Positions 1 through 8,574 of a stretch of 64,000 nt of DNA are shown here, one piece after another. The notes below the pieces were generated by a model. The model did not search any database. It was not told where the DNA came from and saw nothing but the letters and a program-made list of their open reading frames with translations. The translations under genes were made by a program, and so were the position numbers. Every line of letters starts with the position of its first letter. Position 1 is the stretch's first letter. Source of the DNA: Acinetobacter larvae (GTDB taxonomy: Bacteria; Pseudomonadota; Gammaproteobacteria; Pseudomonadales; Moraxellaceae); NCBI RefSeq assembly GCF_001704115.1, contig NZ_CP016895.1, positions 3,472,001 through 3,536,000 on the forward strand, written 5' to 3'.

Positions 1-1640
1 TAATGCTGTTGTAAAGCTGGCTTCGCGACATATAGATGACCGACATTATGTTCAGCCGGATATTCTGCGCCACGAGCATCCAGCAAAGCCCACATTTGAT
101 GCTCCATTGCTAAAGGATCTACGCCTTTTTTGACAATATAATCCTGATGGAAAACATGGCAGAAAAAATGCCCATAATATAATTTGTGCAAAATGTGCTG
201 TTCCATCTCAGCAGGCAGTTGCTCAACCCATTGTCGGTCATTGCGTTTTAAGGCAATGTCCAAAGCCACAATATCTGCCACGCTGTGGCGATGGGTATCG
301 CGATAGCGTATCGCGGCACCGGCGATGGCAAAACGATGCAAAAATGCTTTACGCCCCTCATCTGTACTACACAAGAAAAAATCACCTTGTGGATGTTGGG
401 CAAAATAGTCTTGTAGATAATGTTGTACCTGTGCAACATCTTGCTGTTCTATACGCAAAATAAGATGATGCTCAAAACGGTCACGAAATTGGTTCATGCG
501 TTGTGGTAGATGATTGGGTAAACATGCCGTCAGCCATTGTAGGACTTTATCGGACAATCCAGCTAAGCCTATACGTTCCAAATAGCCATCGACTTTATCT
601 TTCATGGCAAAGGCTGCAGGCACTTTGGCTGTGCCCATTTTTTCAATAAACAAAAAACTGTCTTTACCATATTTGGCGCCAATATCATACGCTTCACGAT
701 GGATATATTCACCAGCGATCGGTAGACGTGGCAATGCCGTTAATAAATAACGGCGGATCTCCGTCAGATCATTCGGATCATTACTCCCCAGATAAAATAC
801 CTGACTGGCAACTTTGGCAAAGCTATCTAAGCGCACTGCAAAAACACAGACTTTACCAGCAGAGCCTGAGGCTTCAAATAAACGACTTGGATCGGCATTA
901 AAACGCGCAGGACTGTCAGCATCGACTTGTACCACATCATCTGCATAGCGTTGATCTGATGCGACCCGTTGTGTGGGATATTCAATATCATCCGGCTGAT
1001 AATCCCCTTGTTCCAAACGGCTCAATATCTGCTCTGGGTCAGCGCCAAGCTGAATACCCAAATGATTGACCAAGACCAGCTGACCCTCGGCATTAACCTG
1101 CGCATACAACGCTAACTCGGTATAAGCAGGACCACGACGGAGCAAAGCACCACCCGAGTTATTGCAAACCCCACCCAATATCGAAGCACCAATACACGAT
1201 GAACCAATCACCGAATGCGGTTCCCGTTGGTAGGGTGCCAGACATTGTTCTAAAGCATCTAAAGTTGCACCGGGCAAACAAATCACCTGTTCACCATTGG
1301 CAATGACCTGTATCCCGGTTAAACGGCGGGTACTAATAATAACCACAGGGCGATCATAATCATCGCCAAAAGGTGTAGAACCACCGGTCAGCCCGGTATT
1401 GGCGGCTTGCATAATGACGATACAATCTGCGGCAATCAGTAGCTGCAAAGCACGCCATTGTTGAAGTAACGTTCCCGGTACAATCACAGCCCAAACCGCA
1501 CCAGAACCATAACGACGACCTTGTCGGTAAAATCGTGTTTGATGATCTTGCGTCAATACATGCTGTACGCCCAAAATTTGTTGTAATTGAGTCAGGACTT
1601 GATCACGTTCAGTCGTCGCGAGATGGGCTGTCATCGGCAT
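1..1640 (-). CDS. dld: D-lactate dehydrogenase, FAD-dependent, quinone-linked (3' end outside window)
   Basis: The reverse-strand frame translates to a respiratory D-lactate dehydrogenase that oxidises D-lactate to pyruvate at the inner membrane and passes electrons to quinone. The N-terminal half shows an FAD-binding type 4 region (residues NTGLTGGSTP, then SSCIGASILGGVCNNSGG). It is followed by the Dld-specific membrane-binding part with IAGEYIHREAYDIG and a His-rich C-terminal stretch. The start ATG overlaps the lldD stop by one base (TAATG), with AAGGAG just upstream, so it is translationally coupled as last gene of the lactate operon. A second in-frame ATG lies two codons on. The C-terminus is cut by the window edge. 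Confidence 0.93.
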   Translation of the reverse strand, partial: MPMTAHLATTERDQVLTQLQQILGVQHVLTQDHQTRFYRQGRRYGSGAVWAVIVPGTLLQQWRALQLLIAADCIVIMQAANTGLTGGSTPFGDDYDRPVVIISTRRLTGIQVIANGEQVICLPGATLDALEQCLAPYQREPHSVIGSSCIGASILGGVCNNSGGALLRRGPAYTELALYAQVNAEGQLVLVNHLGIQLGADPEQILSRLEQGDYQPDDIEYPTQRVASDQRYADDVVQVDADSPARFNADPSRLFEASGSAGKVCVFAVRLDSFAKVASQVFYLGSNDPNDLTEIRRYLLTALPRLPIAGEYIHREAYDIGAKYGKDSFLFIEKMGTAKVPAAFAMKDKVDGYLERIGLAGLSDKVLQWLTACLPNHLPQRMNQFRDRFEHHLILRIEQQDVAQVQHYLQDYFAQHPQGDFFLCSTDEGRKAFLHRFAIAGAAIRYRDTHRHSVADIVALDIALKRNDRQWVEQLPAEMEQHILHKLYYGHFFCHVFHQDYIVKKGVDPLAMEHQMWALLDARGAEYPAEHNVGHLYVAKPALQQH

Positions 1641-2806
1641 TAAGCTCCTTTTAAGTCATTGAGCTCACGCTGCAATTGCACCAAGCAATCCGTATTAATC
1701 TCTTGAATTGATTTGACACCAGTCAAGGTCATCGCCACACGCATTTCTTTCTCGATGAGATCTAATAAATGCTCCACACCAGCAGCACCCGCAGCCCCTA
1801 AAGCATAGACAAAAGCACGTCCAAGCATACAGAGATCGGCACCCAAGGCCAGCATACGTACCACGTCTAGACCGTTACGAATCCCCGAATCGACCAATAA
1901 CTTGATATCGCCTTTGACGGCATCGGCAATCGGTGGCAAGGCCCGTGTAGTTGACAATACCCCATCCAGCTGACGTCCACCATGATTGGAGACCACAATG
2001 CCATCAGCGCCAAAACGTACTGCATCTTTGGCATCTTCTGGGTCGAGTATGCCCTTGATCACCATCGGACCATCCCAGAATTCACGAATCCACTCTAAGT
2101 CTTTCCAAGAAATCGATGGATCAAAGTTATTCCCCAACCAACCAATATAATCTTCAAGCCCTGTCGGTTTGCCCAAGTACTTGGAGATATTGCCTAAATC
2201 ATGTGGTCGTCCCAAGAGACCAACATTCCAAGACCAATGTGGATGAGTACAGGCTTGTAAATAACGTCGCATTGCCGCATTGCGACCACTCATCCCCGAA
2301 TGTGCATCCCGATAGCGTGAACCTGGCACGGGCATATCAACGGTGAAGACCAAGGTTGAGCATCCAGCAGCTTTGGCACGCTCTAATGCGTTTTTCATAA
2401 AGCCTCGGTCACGCAATACATAGAGCTGAAACCACATCGGGCGCTGAATAGCGGGCGCGACTTCTTCAATTGGGCAAACAGACACCGTCGACAAGGTAAA
2501 GGGAATGCCTTTTTTTTCTGCCGCCACCGCGGCTTGCACTTCACCGCGTCGCGCATACATGCCCGTCAAACCAACGGGTGACAAGGCCACAGGCATTGCC
2601 AATTGTTCAGCAAAGATCTCTGTGTGCAAACTTAAGGCAGACATGTCTTTGAGCACACGTTGTCGCAAAGCAACTTGTGATAGATCTTCTACATTACGTT
2701 GCAAGGTATATTCTGCATTGGCGCCACCATCGATATAATGAAATAAAAACGGTGGTAAACGACGCCGCGCGGCTTCGCGATAATCATTTGCAGAAGAAAT
2801 AATCAT
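1640..2806 (-). CDS. lldD: L-lactate dehydrogenase (FMN-dependent, respiratory)
   Basis: A 388-residue member of the FMN-dependent alpha-hydroxy-acid dehydrogenase family. It oxidises L-lactate to pyruvate at the cytoplasmic membrane and feeds the quinone pool. Visible family features are [11 protein letters not shown] near residue 26, [12 protein letters not shown] in the middle, and the flavin/active-site segment [11 protein letters not shown] followed by [21 protein letters not shown]. Length is close to the usual 380-396. Its ATG overlaps the lldR stop as ATGA, and its own stop overlaps the dld start, giving a tightly coupled operon. It is regulated with the operon by LldR, judged from the operators upstream of lldP. 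Confidence 0.97.
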   Translation of the reverse strand: MIISSANDYREAARRRLPPFLFHYIDGGANAEYTLQRNVEDLSQVALRQRVLKDMSALSLHTEIFAEQLAMPVALSPVGLTGMYARRGEVQAAVAAEKKGIPFTLSTVSVCPIEEVAPAIQRPMWFQLYVLRDRGFMKNALERAKAAGCSTLVFTVDMPVPGSRYRDAHSGMSGRNAAMRRYLQACTHPHWSWNVGLLGRPHDLGNISKYLGKPTGLEDYIGWLGNNFDPSISWKDLEWIREFWDGPMVIKGILDPEDAKDAVRFGADGIVVSNHGGRQLDGVLSTTRALPPIADAVKGDIKLLVDSGIRNGLDVVRMLALGADLCMLGRAFVYALGAAGAAGVEHLLDLIEKEMRVAMTLTGVKSIQEINTDCLVQLQRELNDLKGA

Positions 2807-3552
2807 AATGATGTCCTATTTAAACGACTGGCACGTTGTCGACGCGCATCTTCCTCATCGATACAACGTACTTGTTGAACCACAAATTCAATATGGCCAC
2901 AAACGGCTTGACGTGCGGCTTCGGGATCTCGTCTTTCAATAGCATCCAAAACTTGGCTATGTTGTTCTTGCAAACGATCAAAGCGATAGGTTTCTGAATA
3001 CAACTTACGACGCCCCAAGAGCACATTAAATTGCAATAAATCAAATACCCCACGCATCATTTGGATCAGCACAATATTGTGTGATGCCTCAGCGATCGCC
3101 AAATGAAAATTGGCATCAGCTTGAGCGGATTGATCATCATCCCCCAAGGACTGAAAATGCTGCATTTGACTGTAGTAATATTTAATTTTTGCGATATCTG
3201 CTGTACTGGCACGCTGTGCTGCATGCCAAGCGGTTGCACCTTCGAGTGCAATACGTGCTTCTTGTACATCAAAACGATAATTGGGATCGGTGTCGATGAG
3301 CTGACTCAAGGGTTGTAACACTTGATCATTCGACCAATGTGAAGGAAGCTGCTGTACATAATGACCCGCTCCCACTTTGCTACGGATAATCCCTTGACTG
3401 GTTAATTGCTGTATTGCTTCACGTAAAGAAGCGCGAGAAACACCGAGCTGTTCACACAATTTGCGTTCGGCAGGGAGTGCCTGCCCTACTTTGATGTGTT
3501 GCTGTTGAATCAACTGCAACACTTGTTGTGCAACCTGATCGGAAACCCGCAT
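2803..3552 (-). CDS. lldR: GntR/FadR-family lactate-responsive regulator LldR
   Basis: A 249-residue GntR-type repressor. It has an N-terminal winged helix-turn-helix ([20 protein letters not shown], about residues 25-45) and a C-terminal all-helical FCD effector domain with metal-ligand histidines ([10 protein letters not shown] and HSQVLDAI). The chosen ATG at 3552 is preceded by GAGGAAAG at good spacing. The frame stays open 12 codons further upstream to 3588 without a better ribosome site. The gene sits between the lldP permease and lldD. Two perfect palindromes upstream of lldP fit the GntR/FadR operator type. Autoregulation as part of the operon is inferred. Confidence 0.93.
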   Translation of the reverse strand: MRVSDQVAQQVLQLIQQQHIKVGQALPAERKLCEQLGVSRASLREAIQQLTSQGIIRSKVGAGHYVQQLPSHWSNDQVLQPLSQLIDTDPNYRFDVQEARIALEGATAWHAAQRASTADIAKIKYYYSQMQHFQSLGDDDQSAQADANFHLAIAEASHNIVLIQMMRGVFDLLQFNVLLGRRKLYSETYRFDRLQEQHSQVLDAIERRDPEAARQAVCGHIEFVVQQVRCIDEEDARRQRASRLNRTSL

Positions 3553-3589
3553 ACTACTTTCCTCAAAACAATCTCGCCAGCATGTCATA

Positions 3590-5245
3590 TCATGGAATCA
3601 TCCACGGCAATACATAGGCCTGTATGCTCACAATGATACCGATCATTATGGTAAAAGTAATACTATGTTTAACGGTAAAGCGGAAAAGATCTGACTCCTT
3701 TCCCACCAAGCCAACTGCGGCACAAGCAATGGCAATAGATTGTGGTGAAATCATCTTGCCAGTCACGCCACCACTGGTATTGGCTGCAACCAAAAGCACT
3801 TCCGGTACACCAATTTGTTGAGCCGTGGTGGCTTGTAAGGCAGAAAACAACGCATTGGCAGAGGTATCTGATCCAGTCAAAAATACTCCCAACCAGCCTA
3901 AGAATGGTGAGAAAAAAGTAAAAGCATCACCCGTATGTGCCAGTGCCAAAGCCAAAGTTGCCGACATGCCTGAATAATTGGCAATAAAAGCAAAAGACAG
4001 CACCATCCCAATCGAATAAATCGGTGTTTTGAGCTCTTTTAGTGTTTCAGAAAAGGCCGAAACCGCATCGGCTGGCTTCATTTTTAAATAAATAATGCTG
4101 ATCAGTGCGGCAATAAAAATGGCTGTTCCTGTTGCCGAGAACCAATCAAATTTAAAGACGGCATCATAGTCAGTGACTTGACTCACCACTGGCGGCATTT
4201 TCTGGACCATTTGATGTAAAAATGGCACCTCAAAGCTCAGCACCCAATGCTGTAACACCCCACCTTTGGCAAATAAGACTTTAAATGGCGCAATACTCCA
4301 CAACGTGACCATCAAAGTTAACACCGCAAAAGGCGACCAAGCTTTAGCGATTTGCCAAGGGCTATAATGCTGCTGTTGTGCCAGTAATTCGCTGCTGTCT
4401 TGTGCATTATCAAAACGGAAAATATGTTGCGGCTGCCAGTATTTCAGTAAAATGGTCAGACTAATCAAAGATGCAATCGCCGCAGTAATATCGGGTAATT
4501 CAGGACCGACAAAGTTTGAGGTTAAATACTGTGCCAGTGCAAAAGAAGCACTGCCCACCAAAATGGCTGGCCAGGTTTCTTTGACACCACGCCAGCCATC
4601 CATAATCGCCATAATCCAGATTAAAACAATCGGCACCATAAACGGCAACTGACGCCCGACCATCTGACTAATTTCCATGGTGTCGACCGAGGAAACCTGC
4701 CCTGCCACAATAATCGGAATCCCCATTGCACCAAAAGCAACCGGTGCAGTATTGACGATCAAACAAAGACCTGCTGCATATAAGGGTTTAAAGCCAAGAC
4801 CAACCAGTAGTGCTGCGGTAATTGCCACTGGGGCACCAAAACCTGCAGCTCCCTCCAAGAAAGTACCAAAAGCAAAACCCACCAATAGCATTTGTAAACG
4901 TTGGTCGGCGGTAATGGATAATATCGAAGAACGGATAATATCGAATTGTCCCGTTTTTACTGAGATTTTATAAAGAAAAACTGCGCCAATAATAATCCAA
5001 GCAATTGGCCATAAACCGTATAAGAAACCATAAACCAATGCCGCACATGACATCAGTACGGGCATGTCATACGCAAATAATGCGACACACAAAGCCAAAA
5101 CAACGGTAATCGTTCCAGCCACGCTGCCCTTCATTCGAAAGACCGCTAATGCCAAGAAGAAAAATAAAATTGGAATAAGTGCGATCAAACTAGAGATCCA
5201 AATATTACCCAAGGGATTATAGAGTTGTTGCCAAACTTCAAGCAT
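3590..5245 (-). CDS. lldP: L-lactate permease
   Basis: A 551-residue inner-membrane lactate permease of the LctP family, with about 12-14 hydrophobic segments throughout. It imports lactate for the dehydrogenases encoded downstream. The conserved motif [20 protein letters not shown] (about residues 115-135) and the C-terminal [14 protein letters not shown] and [17 protein letters not shown] are characteristic. The ATG at 5245 is preferred because AAGGAG lies six bases before it. The reading frame is open 16 codons further upstream, but those starts lack a ribosome site. It is the first gene of the lldP-lldR-lldD-dld transcript. Confidence 0.96.
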   Translation of the reverse strand: MLEVWQQLYNPLGNIWISSLIALIPILFFFLALAVFRMKGSVAGTITVVLALCVALFAYDMPVLMSCAALVYGFLYGLWPIAWIIIGAVFLYKISVKTGQFDIIRSSILSITADQRLQMLLVGFAFGTFLEGAAGFGAPVAITAALLVGLGFKPLYAAGLCLIVNTAPVAFGAMGIPIIVAGQVSSVDTMEISQMVGRQLPFMVPIVLIWIMAIMDGWRGVKETWPAILVGSASFALAQYLTSNFVGPELPDITAAIASLISLTILLKYWQPQHIFRFDNAQDSSELLAQQQHYSPWQIAKAWSPFAVLTLMVTLWSIAPFKVLFAKGGVLQHWVLSFEVPFLHQMVQKMPPVVSQVTDYDAVFKFDWFSATGTAIFIAALISIIYLKMKPADAVSAFSETLKELKTPIYSIGMVLSFAFIANYSGMSATLALALAHTGDAFTFFSPFLGWLGVFLTGSDTSANALFSALQATTAQQIGVPEVLLVAANTSGGVTGKMISPQSIAIACAAVGLVGKESDLFRFTVKHSITFTIMIGIIVSIQAYVLPWMIP

Positions 5246-5310
5246 TGTCATCTCCTTGAAATGCTTATACGCGCAAAATTTTAATTGGCTCACACAATAT
5301 TATTTTAAAC

Positions 5311-5325
5311 ATTGGTCAGACCAAT
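5311..5325. promoter_or_regulatory. Predicted LldR operator, proximal copy
   Basis: ATTGGTCAGACCAAT is a perfect palindrome around a single central base and contains the TGGT-N-ACCA core typical of GntR/FadR-type operators. It lies 66 bp upstream of the lldP start, downstream of the likely -10 element. The operator role is inferred from position and from the operon encoding its own GntR regulator. Confidence 0.75.
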
Positions 5326-5355
5326 TTATCTAATATTTAAAAATTTACCATTTAT

Positions 5356-5385
5356 TCTATAAATCGTATGTTAAATTCAGTTTAA
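5356..5385 (-). promoter_or_regulatory. Candidate lldP promoter between the two operators
   Basis: On the minus strand, a TTAAAC-like -35 (5385-5380) and a TATAGA -10 (5361-5356) are separated by 18 bp. Both lie between the two predicted LldR operators. The match to sigma-70 consensus is moderate and the region is AT-rich, so the exact promoter is uncertain. Confidence 0.35.
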
Positions 5386-5414
5386 ATAAAGCGCAACAAC
5401 AAATTGAATATTAT

Positions 5415-5429
5415 ATTGGTCTGACCAAT
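5415..5429. promoter_or_regulatory. Predicted LldR operator, distal copy
   Basis: ATTGGTCTGACCAAT differs from the proximal palindrome only in its central base. Centre-to-centre distance to the proximal copy is 104 bp, about ten helical turns, so both sites face the same side of the helix. This suits repression by looping or co-operative binding, which is an inference. Confidence 0.75.
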
Positions 5430-5533
5430 GCAGTTTATACTCAAAAAATATATTCAAAAAAATATGCTCAAAAACATCGGCTCAAAGAAGTTCTTTTTAT
5501 CCGCAGTCGCAGTATAGTCAAAAATTTTTGCCA

Positions 5534-5567
5534 TAAAAAAACTGCCCCACCTACAAGGTGGGGCAGT
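5534..5567 (-). terminator. Rho-independent terminator after the cold-shock gene
   Basis: A 12-bp stem (ACTGCCCCACCT pairing with AGGTGGGGCAGT, three-base loop) is followed on the minus strand by a run of T. It lies about 90 bp downstream of the cold-shock stop codon and insulates it from the lld operon. The plus-strand side has only four T. Confidence 0.85.
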
Positions 5568-5657
5568 TTTGAATGTGTATTAGCGGATCATAGATAATAT
5601 GTTCTCGCTAATCACACTTCGAATTTGGGTTATAAATTTTGTATTCTTCGCTAAAGC

Positions 5658-5867
5658 TTAGATTACAGCGATATTGCTCGCTTGTGGACCTTTTTTGCCA
5701 TCAACGATCGCAAATTGAACACGTTGACCTTCAAGCAAAGTTTTGAAGCCGTTGCTTGAAATTTCGCTATAGTGTGCAAATACGTCTTGACCAGAATCCG
5801 CTTGGATAAAGCCAAAACCTTTAGTTTCATTAAACCATTTTACAGTGCCAGTTACAGTATTAGACAT
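5658..5867 (-). CDS. Cold-shock protein, CspA family
   Basis: A 69-residue single OB-fold protein that binds single-stranded RNA/DNA and acts as an RNA chaperone. RNP1 (KGFGFI, about residues 16-21) and RNP2 (DVFAHY, about residues 29-34) are intact, and the length matches the family. AGGATT stands at suitable spacing before the ATG. The roughly 200-bp leader upstream has no gene and could be the long untranslated leader common for csp genes, but no specific element was identified. It is monocistronic with its own terminator. Which csp paralogue this is cannot be told from sequence alone. Confidence 0.95.
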   Translation of the reverse strand: MSNTVTGTVKWFNETKGFGFIQADSGQDVFAHYSEISSNGFKTLLEGQRVQFAIVDGKKGPQASNIAVI

Positions 5868-6069
5868 ACAATAATCCTATTTCTTTAATAATATGTGATC
5901 TCAAGATCGAATTTAACTTTTAGAAAATAAACCTGAAACCAAATATCTTAAACAACCGAAGGATTATGACTAAAACTGCGAAAGGAGAAATTTACTGAGA
6001 CAAGTATATTTTTTCTAGTTATCGAAGATAATACACGCTTCCGCAAGATTTGCAAACAGTATTTTCTAA

Positions 6070-6333
6070 TTAATCGAGGCGATAAAGTTCGTTGTAAGCC
6101 GCATAAAAACTCTTACCATCGAGATTAAAATCAATTTCTAAGCCGGACTCTAATTGGATCATTTTTCCAACTTCAACCCAAGTACCACCTTGCATAGAAT
6201 TTTGCTTCCGCTTTAGCGGAACGACTTTTACATTAATTTGTTTGCCATTATTGGCTGTGGCAAGATGCCACTCACTTAAAATTTTCACAGTTTTTAACTC
6301 ATATATAAGTACTCGCGTGATTTTATAACTCAA
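6070..6333 (-). CDS. Hypothetical protein, 87 residues
   Basis: I do not recognise a family. The frame gives a small protein with no signal peptide or membrane segment, a basic patch (PLKRKQ) in the middle and an acidic/aromatic C-terminus (YAAYNELYRLD). The 5' codon is TTG and no convincing ribosome site precedes it, so the start is uncertain and the true protein may be shorter. It lies alone on the minus strand between the cold-shock gene leader and a gene-free gap. The amino-acid composition looks protein-like, which is the main reason for keeping it. Confidence 0.5.
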   Translation of the reverse strand: MSYKITRVLIYELKTVKILSEWHLATANNGKQINVKVVPLKRKQNSMQGGTWVEVGKMIQLESGLEIDFNLDGKSFYAAYNELYRLD

Positions 6334-6640
6334 TAAAAATAACTAGATCGGAAGTTCAAGAACTCTTGTTCTGAGATTTACTTGTTCTAAAATTTACTCA
6401 TTATTAACCTCATCTATCGTGTGGAATAAATGATTTTATTCAAATGAGATAAGGTATCAGTTTTCAGAATCACAACGCAAAAATATCAAATACGAAGCAT
6501 AAAATAGACTTTCCCAAGCTACAATCTTCGTTTGATGCTGTGTGCTTTATACGCCCATCCCCCCCTCAGGTCAAACGATATTGCATAAATATATTATTAA
6601 ATTGTAAGGCTAGCTTTTTAAACGCAGGTATATCCGTACG
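6334..6640. other. Gene-free interval
   Basis: About 300 bp of AT-rich sequence between divergently oriented hypothetical genes. It contains a short C-rich run near 6561 and no recognisable hairpin, repeat or strong promoter. It presumably holds the promoters of both flanking genes. Confidence 0.5.
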
Positions 6641-7084
6641 ATGAATCTCTTAAAAATACTCATTTATATCACGCTATTTTTTTCATTTGCACTTAAAGCG
6701 AGTTATGCCAAAGAGGCGATCTCTGCAACACAGCTCTTAGAGAGCATCGATCTCAGCGAAAAAATTAAATCGACCGAAGGCAGCGAGCTAAAACTCTATC
6801 GTCAACACCATGCTTGTCTGGCAATCCTCAAAGTATATGGTGAAATAGGACAGAATGAATCGATTTATCAATTCAAAAACAAGCAATTGCTCAATGGTGT
6901 ACATATCGACTATTTATATCAACTTGACCCTGTAGACGTAGAACAACATGCAGAATGGAGCAGCATTGAGTTGATGCAAAAAGCTAAAAAAGTCATGGTA
7001 GATCGAAGCGTTGCAGATCAGGCCGCTCTAGATGATATTCTGCATTATGTTGATGATCAGTTACTCGAAAAAAATTGCCAATAA
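6641..7084 (+). CDS. Hypothetical secreted protein, 147 residues
   Basis: No family recognised. The first about 23 residues form a typical Sec signal peptide (basic start MNLLK, hydrophobic core, cleavage likely after ASYA). The mature part is about 124 residues, acidic and mostly helical in appearance, with two cysteines (HHAC and the C-terminal KNCQ) that could form a disulfide in the periplasm. A weak AGG lies 11 bases before the ATG. No co-directional neighbour suggests a role. The export prediction is firm and the function is unknown. Confidence 0.65.
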   Translation: MNLLKILIYITLFFSFALKASYAKEAISATQLLESIDLSEKIKSTEGSELKLYRQHHACLAILKVYGEIGQNESIYQFKNKQLLNGVHIDYLYQLDPVDVEQHAEWSSIELMQKAKKVMVDRSVADQAALDDILHYVDDQLLEKNCQ

Positions 7085-7341
7085 AAAATTGCCAATAAAA
7101 AGTTACCCATAATATGCTCTGCATTCGGTCCTTTATTGATGCGGATAAGATTTAAGTTATCCACAGTTCTGCCGAATAATTCGCCAATCTTATTCTCAGG
7201 CTTTATGCCCAGACCTTATTTTCACCGCTCTTGCACGCATACACCATCGCCAAACACACTGTATCGTTGAACAAACTATCCCCCCGTGCTCAATGCTCGA
7301 TTAAAGCAGTACTGACCTATTCGATTGGCATCAAAGGCATT

Positions 7342-7375
7342 AAAAAAGGTTGGTAAGCCATGCTACACCAACCTT
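7342..7375 (-). terminator. Rho-independent terminator of the ABC exporter operon
   Basis: A 9-bp perfect stem (AAGGTTGGT with ACCAACCTT, 12-base loop) is followed on the minus strand by TTTTTTAAT. It lies about 70 bp beyond the stop of the last exporter gene. The rest of the 7085-7445 interval shows no gene. Confidence 0.75.
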
Positions 7376-7445
7376 AATGTTGTGATATTACAGTCATCAA
7401 CTGTCTATAAACATTCTATAGCCTATAGCGTTGGTACAGCCCCCG

Positions 7446-8573
7446 CTATGTCATGGTATGAATGGTCTCTTTAAAGCGCTTCAAGGCAAAGTAGAAAAAT
7501 ACTGCCCCAATGGCAAATAAGCATAAGAACGGCATCCACACCACATCAAAACCAGCATTACGATATAAAATCGCTTGTGCCAAATTGACAAAGTGAGTGG
7601 TTGGCGCAAATTGCATAATATTTTGCACCACTTCTGGCATACTCTCGCGCGGCGTTAAACCACCAGATAACATTTGTAATGGAATCAAAACCAACATCAT
7701 CAACAGACCAAACTGCGGCATCGACTTGGCAACAGTCGCCATATAAATGCCCAGCGAAGTCGTGGCAAATAAAGACAACGATGCCCCCAAGAAGAATAAC
7801 CACAAATTGCCTTCAATCGGAATATGCATAAAGCCTTTGACCACCAAATGCACAGCAACAAATGAAGCAACTAAAACCACCAAACCCATCGACCAGACTT
7901 TTGCCATCATGATCTCGAACACAGTAACTGGCATAACCAGCAAATGCTCGACTGTCCCATGCTCACGCTCACGAATCAGCGCAGCACCGGTCAGGATAAT
8001 CGATAACATGGTCACGTTATTAATGACCTGCATAATGCCACCAAACCATTGTCGGTCGAGGGTTGGGTTAAAACGCGCCCTTAACTCAAGATCGACAGGT
8101 AAGCTTGTCACCGAACGATGCCCTTGCAGATAGGAGTTGACCTCCGTCAGAATAATCTGCTGAATATAACTACTCCCGGTCAAGGCTTGTGTTACCCGCG
8201 TCGCATCAACGTTGACCTGTACTGTCGCACCGCGATTAGCCAAGATATCTTCTTGAAAGCGTGAAGGAATGGTCATACTAAAACTGTATAAACCCGCATC
8301 CATGCCAGCATCCATCTGATCGAGCTGCGTTTCAAAGGGTGTAAACAATGGCGGATAAAACGCCGAGCTGACCCGTTCAGACAAGGCGGAGTGGTCTTCA
8401 TCTACAATCCCGATGGGTGCATTATTAAGACTCTCTGGCATCGAGGATGCACCGGTGTAGATCGACATGGTAAAGGTATAGGTGATCAATAGCAGCATGA
8501 TCGGATCACGCCACAAACTCCATAACTCTTTACAGCCGAGTCTAAAGATATTCTGTAATTTATGTATGAACAT
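7446..8573 (-). CDS. ABC transporter permease, YhhJ/YbhR type
   Basis: A 375-residue ABC-2 type permease. It has one N-terminal membrane segment (about residues 25-45), a large periplasmic domain (about 50-175) and five C-terminal segments, including the ABC-2 hallmark LIREREHGTVEHLLVMPVT at the start of the membrane block. It starts one base after the stop of the fused ATPase/permease gene and is the last gene of the exporter operon. The homologous E. coli cluster (yhiI-rbbA-yhhJ) has the same order. It probably forms the inner-membrane channel with the permease half of the fused protein. The exported substrate is unknown. Confidence 0.9.
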   Translation of the reverse strand: MFIHKLQNIFRLGCKELWSLWRDPIMLLLITYTFTMSIYTGASSMPESLNNAPIGIVDEDHSALSERVSSAFYPPLFTPFETQLDQMDAGMDAGLYSFSMTIPSRFQEDILANRGATVQVNVDATRVTQALTGSSYIQQIILTEVNSYLQGHRSVTSLPVDLELRARFNPTLDRQWFGGIMQVINNVTMLSIILTGAALIREREHGTVEHLLVMPVTVFEIMMAKVWSMGLVVLVASFVAVHLVVKGFMHIPIEGNLWLFFLGASLSLFATTSLGIYMATVAKSMPQFGLLMMLVLIPLQMLSGGLTPRESMPEVVQNIMQFAPTTHFVNLAQAILYRNAGFDVVWMPFLCLFAIGAVFFYFALKRFKETIHTMT

Positions 8574-8574
8574 C

